A DNA stretch of 11,646 nucleotides. It comes from Ekhidna sp. (GTDB taxonomy: Bacteria; Bacteroidota; Bacteroidia; Cytophagales; Cyclobacteriaceae). Below, piece by piece: positions 7,919 to 11,646 of the stretch. Every line of letters begins with the position of its first letter. Within the stretch, counting starts at the first letter, position 1. Location of the stretch: contig JABSPG010000081.1 of the NCBI GenBank assembly GCA_013214445.1, forward strand, positions 1 to 11,646, written 5' to 3'. The position numbers and the translations under genes are program-made. The notes beneath the pieces are model-generated. The model did no database searches. It was given only the letters and a program-made list of their open reading frames with translations, and was not told the origin of the DNA.

Positions 7919-8280
7919 TCTTCTTCTTGAGGGGGTATCGTAAGGTTATCTATAAGGTTATCGATCTTGGATGCTTTTTCTTCAGTATCGTCATGGAAGA
8001 AAGCTAGCTCGGGTACGATCCGAGCTCTATCTCCGATTTTTTTTCCTAATTTCAGTCTGATTTCGCTCTTGATACTTTCAAGGTGTTCAAAGATCTGATT
8101 TGCTTGATTGATTGGGAAAATACTCAAATAGATTCGCACTAATCCAAGGTCAGGGGAGACAGTTACCCCAGTGATGGTCCCTAAGGTGGATTTAAAAAAA
8201 TAGGAAGGGTCTTTTTGAAAGATCTCCGCGAGATCTTTTTGTAGCTGTTTGCTGTATTTAATTTGCCTCTTACTTTCCAT
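7915..8280 (-). CDS. rbfA: 30S ribosome-binding factor RbfA
   Basis: RbfA is a small KH-type RNA-binding factor needed for late 16S rRNA processing and 30S subunit maturation in the cytoplasm. Family features are the N-terminal SKRQIKYSKQLQKDLAEIF helix, the GVTVSPDLGLVRIYLSIFP strand region, and the diagnostic C-terminal RARIVPELAFFHDDTEEKASKIDNLI. Length is 121 residues, normal for the family. I chose ATG at 8278-8280 (MESKRQ...); a TTG two codons further upstream (8284-8286) is possible but less likely. It is the first gene of a - strand run and overlaps the permease gene by 4 bases. Its upstream region is shared with the divergent membrane-protein gene. Confidence 0.93.
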   Translation of the reverse strand: MESKRQIKYSKQLQKDLAEIFQKDPSYFFKSTLGTITGVTVSPDLGLVRIYLSIFPINQANQIFEHLESIKSEIRLKLGKKIGDRARIVPELAFFHDDTEEKASKIDNLIDNLTIPPQEEE

Positions 8281-8368
8281 CTGCAAATATCCGTAGATAT
8301 TAGTTAAGTGGTTTATTCAAATGACCTAATTTCGAATTAGTCAAGCGATTCAAATCAAATACTAGTTT
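8281..8368. promoter_or_regulatory. Divergent intergenic region with inverted repeat (8322-8343)
   Basis: This 88-base AT-rich spacer separates rbfA (left, - strand) from the membrane-protein gene (right, + strand), so it should carry both promoters. At its centre CTAATT (8326-8331) and AATTAG (8335-8340) flank TCG. TGA (8322-8324) and TCA (8341-8343) extend the symmetry with one unpaired C (8325). The left arm includes TAATTTCG (8327-8334), a 7-of-8 match to the Bacteroidota -7 box TAnnTTTG. I could not find a well-spaced -33 TTTG for it, so promoter assignment is tentative. Confidence 0.4.
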
Positions 8369-9739
8369 TTGCTACGATTTTTTAGAATAAACGATCCCTA
8401 TAGATTAATTGCCATCTTCTTAGTATTGGTGGTTATAAGATTGATTCAAGGTTATGTGATCGACGGAGTTGCTATTTATGAGTTGAAGTGGCTCCTTCTT
8501 GGAGAATGGTTGGGGAATGGTTTTCAGATGTATAGCGAAGCATTTGATTATACAGGACCTATTGCTGCTTTTGTATATAAGTTTCTAAATGCGGTATTCG
8601 GTAGATCTTACTTTTCACACTATGCGCTTAGTTCACTATTGATAATTTATCAAGCTGCAATATTCAATCAGCTACTCCTGAAGAATAAGGCATATCAGGA
8701 AAATAGCTATATGCCTGCATTTTTGTATGTGGTTTTAATGATTTCAGTTCCTGATTTCATGGCGCTTTCTCCACAGCTAATGAGCCTTACTTTTATATTA
8801 CTGGCTTTGAGAAATGTGCTAAGACGTATTGATAATCAAGTGACTGATGAATTATTTCTTAACTCAGGAATTTTTGTGGGAATTGCTACCATGATTTATC
8901 TACCGGCCTCTGTTTTCTTGTTGGTATTTTTGGTGTCTCTTATTTGGTTCTCTTCCGCTGTTTCTAGGAGGATCCTTCTTTATCTCTTTAGTTTCGGTTT
9001 AGTATTTGTTCTTTGTAGTCTCTATTTCTTCTGGAGAGGCGATTTAAGCATGTTTCTAGATTCATTTATTTGGGAGAATCTGCTGATGTCGGCAAACAGC
9101 CAATTGGATTCAATGGACATTTTCCTGATGAGTATCGGAATAGGGGTGATTTTTGTTTTGGGAGTTTTCAAGACATGGAGTTCAGTAAGGCTAACCAATT
9201 TTCAGCAAAAGATCCAGCAGGTCATATGGCTGGTATTCTTCGGCGCTTTAGGGACTTTCTTCCTGTCTAACGAGAAAGCAATGCACGAGCTAGTTTTCAT
9301 GGTTCCAGTGATAGCATATTTCTGGGTCTATTACTTTCTCTTTATTCGAAGACGAATTTTTCAAACCATTATGCCACCAATATTGATATTCGGTTTGATT
9401 GGATATAGTCTTTTGTGGTATGGTACAAGCTCAGGAAAGATGCTAGCTGCCCAAGATGTAGCGAGGACCCAAAGCACTATGGTTTTGGGCGAATCGCTTA
9501 GTATCTACCTAAATCAGGAGGTCTTGTCTCCATGCTTTGACAAAAGAATGTGCGAGCGTGGTTTCGAAGGACTTGATTACTACTCTTCAGCTACCCGATT
9601 GTACCAGATATTTGATCGTTCAAAACCTGAAATTATCATTGATCAAATGGGAGTGATGCAAAAGGTGATCTTCAGATTTCCTGAAGTTGACAGGACCTAT
9701 CGGAAGAGAGGCACTGAGTACGTTAGAATTAGCAATTAA
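8369..9739 (+). CDS. Polytopic membrane protein, GT-C-glycosyltransferase-like (DUF6427-like)
   Basis: It has 456 residues with about ten hydrophobic segments (roughly 12-30, 85-107, 116-131, 134-150, 166-194, 200-221, 252-268, 283-300, 307-327, 332-351), then a soluble tail of about 100 residues. The first extracytoplasmic loop (YELKWLLLGEWL, then YSEAFDYTGPIAAFVY and AVFGRS) resembles the loop of GT-C/PMT-type glycosyltransferases, where an acidic residue is catalytic; Glu38 or Glu57 would be candidates. The tail holds two cysteines (389, 395) in PCFDKRMCERGF and a PEIIIDQMG motif. The start must be TTG 8369-8371: an in-frame TAG precedes it at 8363-8365, and the next ATG is codon 54, inside the protein. 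The MLRFFRINDPYR N-terminus fits what I recall of Bacteroidota relatives. The substrate is unknown. Membrane topology is sure, glycosyltransferase activity is inference. Confidence 0.75.
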   Translation: MLRFFRINDPYRLIAIFLVLVVIRLIQGYVIDGVAIYELKWLLLGEWLGNGFQMYSEAFDYTGPIAAFVYKFLNAVFGRSYFSHYALSSLLIIYQAAIFNQLLLKNKAYQENSYMPAFLYVVLMISVPDFMALSPQLMSLTFILLALRNVLRRIDNQVTDELFLNSGIFVGIATMIYLPASVFLLVFLVSLIWFSSAVSRRILLYLFSFGLVFVLCSLYFFWRGDLSMFLDSFIWENLLMSANSQLDSMDIFLMSIGIGVIFVLGVFKTWSSVRLTNFQQKIQQVIWLVFFGALGTFFLSNEKAMHELVFMVPVIAYFWVYYFLFIRRRIFQTIMPPILIFGLIGYSLLWYGTSSGKMLAAQDVARTQSTMVLGESLSIYLNQEVLSPCFDKRMCERGFEGLDYYSSATRLYQIFDRSKPEIIIDQMGVMQKVIFRFPEVDRTYRKRGTEYVRISN

Positions 9740-10157
9740 TTTTTTCTACTCTTCTACCATGTCGCCCACCTTCAAATTCTGTGTTTATGAATGTATCGGC
9801 AAGACTTTCAGCATATTCATAGGCAACAAATCTAGCTGGTAGGCAAATGATGTTCGCATCATTATGTTGTCTCGCCAGAGCTGCAAGTTCAGTATTCCAA
9901 CAGAGAGCTGCACGAATATTACTGTGTTTGTTTGCGGTCATAGCTACTCCATTTCCACTGCCACAAATGAGAATCCCCAGTTCACAAGAGTTGTCTGTGA
10001 TTGAAGAAGCCAAAGGGTGTACATGGTCTGGATAATCCACAGATTCATCGCTAAGAGGACCAAAATCTGTCACTTCATGACCAGCTTCTTTTAGATGCTT
10101 GATTATTCTTTCCTTGTACTGAAATCCGGCGTGATCGCCACCAATGGCAATTTTCAT
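9729..10157 (-). CDS. rpiB: Ribose-5-phosphate isomerase B
   Basis: RpiB interconverts ribose-5-phosphate and ribulose-5-phosphate in the non-oxidative pentose phosphate pathway (cytoplasm). The 142-residue length is typical of the RpiB/LacA/LacB family. Visible motifs are GGDHAGF (6-12) with Asp8-His9 in the sugar-phosphate site, DYPD (41-44), LICGSGNG (63-70) with the catalytic Cys65, RQHNDANIICLPAR (96-109) with His98, and the C-terminal phosphate-binding GGRHGRRV (130-137). The family also contains allose-6-phosphate and galactose-6-phosphate isomerases, but the Cys-type active site and the housekeeping context favour RpiB. The ATG (10155-10157) begins 2 bases after the tatC stop, so it is probably cotranscribed and translationally coupled. 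Its 3' end overlaps the convergent membrane-protein gene by 11 bases. Confidence 0.95.
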   Translation of the reverse strand: MKIAIGGDHAGFQYKERIIKHLKEAGHEVTDFGPLSDESVDYPDHVHPLASSITDNSCELGILICGSGNGVAMTANKHSNIRAALCWNTELAALARQHNDANIICLPARFVAYEYAESLADTFINTEFEGGRHGRRVEKINC

Positions 10158-10159
10158 CT

Positions 10160-10981
10160 CTATATATTTTGTTTAGCTTCTCTTTTTTCGATGCGTCTAG
10201 CAATCAAGATACTCATTTGATATAGAAGCATTAGTGGTAACGCAATAAGAATTTGACTGAAAGGGTCAGGCGGTGTAAAAACTGCTCCTAGGACTAAAAT
10301 CACAACGATTGCATGCTTTCGATAGGATCTCATTAGTGAGGAACTTACTATTCCGGCTTTGGTCAAGAAATATACGACCACTGGAACCTGGAAGAGCATC
10401 CCACAACCAAATACAATCATGGTCACCGTACTTATGTAGGATGAGAGATCAAAAAGATTCTGTAGTGAAGGATCCACTTCATACATCGAGAAGAAGCGAA
10501 CCGATATTGGTGCGACGAGAAAATATCCAAACAGTACGCCCAACATAAAGAGAATGGTTACTGAGAATGTAGCACCACGAGAAGCTTTTCTTTCTTGAGG
10601 TCTAAGGCCTGGCCTGATAAATCTCCATATTTCCCAAAATAGATAAGGAAAACCAAGAATGAGTCCAACAAAAAATGAAATTGAAACATGAGTCATGAAT
10701 TGACTACTGAGTTTCCGACTAACAAGCTCAAAGGACAATTTGTCAATACATAAAGCAGGTGTCCCCAACAAGTCAGCTAATTGGCAGAGCTTTTGGTAAG
10801 TCCAGAAATCTGTCTTGGATGGACCCAAGATCACCTTCCCGATGACAAAGTCTTTGGCTATGAAGGCAGCAATGGCAAAAACGACAATAACAATGAGGGA
10901 GCGAATGATGTGCCATCTAAGCTCTTCGAGATGATCCAAAAACGACATCTCCTTTTCATCAGGTATCTGATCTAGCGGCAT
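10160..10981 (-). CDS. tatC: Sec-independent (twin-arginine) translocase subunit TatC
   Basis: TatC is the inner-membrane receptor for folded, twin-arginine signal-bearing proteins. It works with TatA/TatB-type proteins, none of which is encoded in this window. The 273-residue protein has six predicted TM segments and the family signatures: N-terminal SFLDHLEELRWHIIRS (Glu20 and Arg22 match the signal-binding Glu/Arg of the E. coli protein), GFPYLFWEIWRFIRPGLRPQERK (111-132, conserved cytoplasmic loop), and FTPPDPFSQILIALPL (235-250). The first periplasmic loop is long (about 52-95) and holds two cysteines (66 and 78). From memory this is common in Bacteroidota TatC proteins. The start ATG (10979-10981) lies 2 bases after the glyA stop, and rpiB follows 2 bases after its TAG. 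Confidence 0.95.
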   Translation of the reverse strand: MPLDQIPDEKEMSFLDHLEELRWHIIRSLIVIVVFAIAAFIAKDFVIGKVILGPSKTDFWTYQKLCQLADLLGTPALCIDKLSFELVSRKLSSQFMTHVSISFFVGLILGFPYLFWEIWRFIRPGLRPQERKASRGATFSVTILFMLGVLFGYFLVAPISVRFFSMYEVDPSLQNLFDLSSYISTVTMIVFGCGMLFQVPVVVYFLTKAGIVSSSLMRSYRKHAIVVILVLGAVFTPPDPFSQILIALPLMLLYQMSILIARRIEKREAKQNI

Positions 10982-10983
10982 AG

Positions 10984-11646
10984 TCAGTTCTTAAACAATG
11001 GGAACTTTGACATCCAGCTATTTACCTCAGACTTTATTTCAGCTATTTTGTTTTCGTTTTCAATATTCGTTAGGACACCATCAATGAGCTCAACGATTTT
11101 CGACATGTCTTCTACCTTCATGCCTCTTGTGGTGACTGCCGGAGTACCAATTCTCATCCCAGAAGTAACAAATGGGCTCTTAGTATCAAAAGGAACCATG
11201 TTTTTGTTAACAGTTATATCCGCTTTAATTAGCGCATTTTCAGCGTCTTTGCCTGTGATCCCCTTAGACTGTAAGTCTATTAGCATCAAATGGTTGTCAG
11301 TTCCTCCTGAAATAAGATTGTATCCCCTTTTTACGAATGCCTCAGCCATAGCAGCAGCGTTCTTTTTCACTTCTAGCATATAGGTCATGAATTCATCTGA
11401 AAGAGCTTCTCCAAAAGCAACAGCCTTAGCAGCTATGATATGCTCTAGTGGACCTCCTTGAGTGCCAGGAAATACGCCTGAATCTAGCAGAGAGCTAAGT
11501 TTCCTTACTACACCTTTGGGCGTGGTTATGCCCCAAGGGTTGTCTATATCGTCACGCACAAGAATCAAGCCGCCTCTAGGTCCTCTTAAAGTCTTATGGG
11601 TTGTTGTCGTTACTATATGGCAGTACTCCAGTGGGTCATTTAGGAG
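10984..11646 (-). CDS. glyA: Serine hydroxymethyltransferase (5' partial, C-terminal half)
   Basis: This PLP-dependent enzyme interconverts serine plus tetrahydrofolate with glycine plus 5,10-methylene-tetrahydrofolate (cytoplasm). The window edge cuts it: 220 residues are present, open to base 11646, and about 200 N-terminal residues lie outside. Near the visible start is VTTTTHKTLRGPRGG, whose Lys (codon 11593-11595) is the PLP Schiff-base lysine. Then follow VFPGTQGGPLEH (family signature), DNHLMLIDL, and SGMRIGTPAVTTRGM near the folate/PLP site. The insert DNPWGITTPKGVVRKLSSLLD is of a type seen in Bacteroidota enzymes. The TGA at 10984-10986 lies 2 bases before the tatC ATG, so glyA, tatC and rpiB form a tight operon. 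A start placed at the internal TTG near 11568 would be false, because the homologous sequence continues upstream. Confidence 0.96.
   Translation of the reverse strand, partial: LLNDPLEYCHIVTTTTHKTLRGPRGGLILVRDDIDNPWGITTPKGVVRKLSSLLDSGVFPGTQGGPLEHIIAAKAVAFGEALSDEFMTYMLEVKKNAAAMAEAFVKRGYNLISGGTDNHLMLIDLQSKGITGKDAENALIKADITVNKNMVPFDTKSPFVTSGMRIGTPAVTTRGMKVEDMSKIVELIDGVLTNIENENKIAEIKSEVNSWMSKFPLFKN

Noticed and set aside
7460..7943. Two overlapping + strand open frames (104 and 82 codons) opposite the permease
   Set aside because: They lie antisense to the permease coding region and have low-complexity, non-family translations.
11048..11383. 111-codon + strand open frame opposite glyA
   Set aside because: It mirrors conserved glyA codons on the other strand and has no independent support.

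Overview
The window looks like chromosomal DNA from a marine-type Bacteroidota of the order Cytophagales (relatives of Reichenbachiella, Fulvivirga, Roseivirga or Marivirga are a guess, not a determination). The reasons are a secreted multidomain protein ending in a type IX secretion (T9SS) type A sorting domain, Bacteroidota-type TatC and serine hydroxymethyltransferase, moderately AT-rich DNA, and weak Shine-Dalgarno signals. Coding density is very high. No gap between genes exceeds about 90 bases, so no stretch over 300 bases lacks a gene. I see no tRNA, rRNA, CRISPR array, insertion sequence or phage gene.

Left block (1-2402): the 3' part of a large secreted, modular protein on the + strand. 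In order it has Kre9/KNH-like Ig repeats, an FnIII domain, a short leucine-rich stretch, an Ig-like segment, carboxypeptidase-regulatory-like modules around a charged Asp/Gly-Arg/Lys segment, and a T9SS sorting domain. Its last strand is knocked out of frame by an apparent 1-base deletion near 2267-2268. A clear rho-independent terminator follows.

Central block (2406-8280), all on the - strand and read right to left: rbfA (30S maturation), a LolC/LolE-FtsX-type permease overlapping rbfA by ATGA, a 960-residue SNF2-family helicase with a GTG start, and an exported double-retropepsin aspartic protease with a C-terminal PDZ domain. Gaps are -4, 80 and 45 bases, so this may be one long transcription unit, possibly with internal promoters or weak terminators. 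It converges on the T9SS gene at the terminator.

Right block: a + strand gene (8369-9739) encodes a polytopic membrane protein with GT-C-glycosyltransferase-like topology and a conserved-looking soluble tail. It diverges from rbfA across an 88-base spacer that holds an imperfect inverted repeat. Its 3' end overlaps the convergent rpiB by 11 bases. The remaining - strand genes, glyA (cut by the window edge) -> tatC -> rpiB, are separated by 2 bases each, which indicates one operon. They join one-carbon metabolism, twin-arginine export and the pentose phosphate pathway without an obvious shared pathway.

Overall this is mostly housekeeping chromosome. I found no convincing new multi-gene system. 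The best leads are the frameshifted T9SS signal, the basic single-cysteine patch in an acidic secreted protein, the single-chain double retropepsin-PDZ protease, and the unassigned 490-residue front half of the SNF2 protein.
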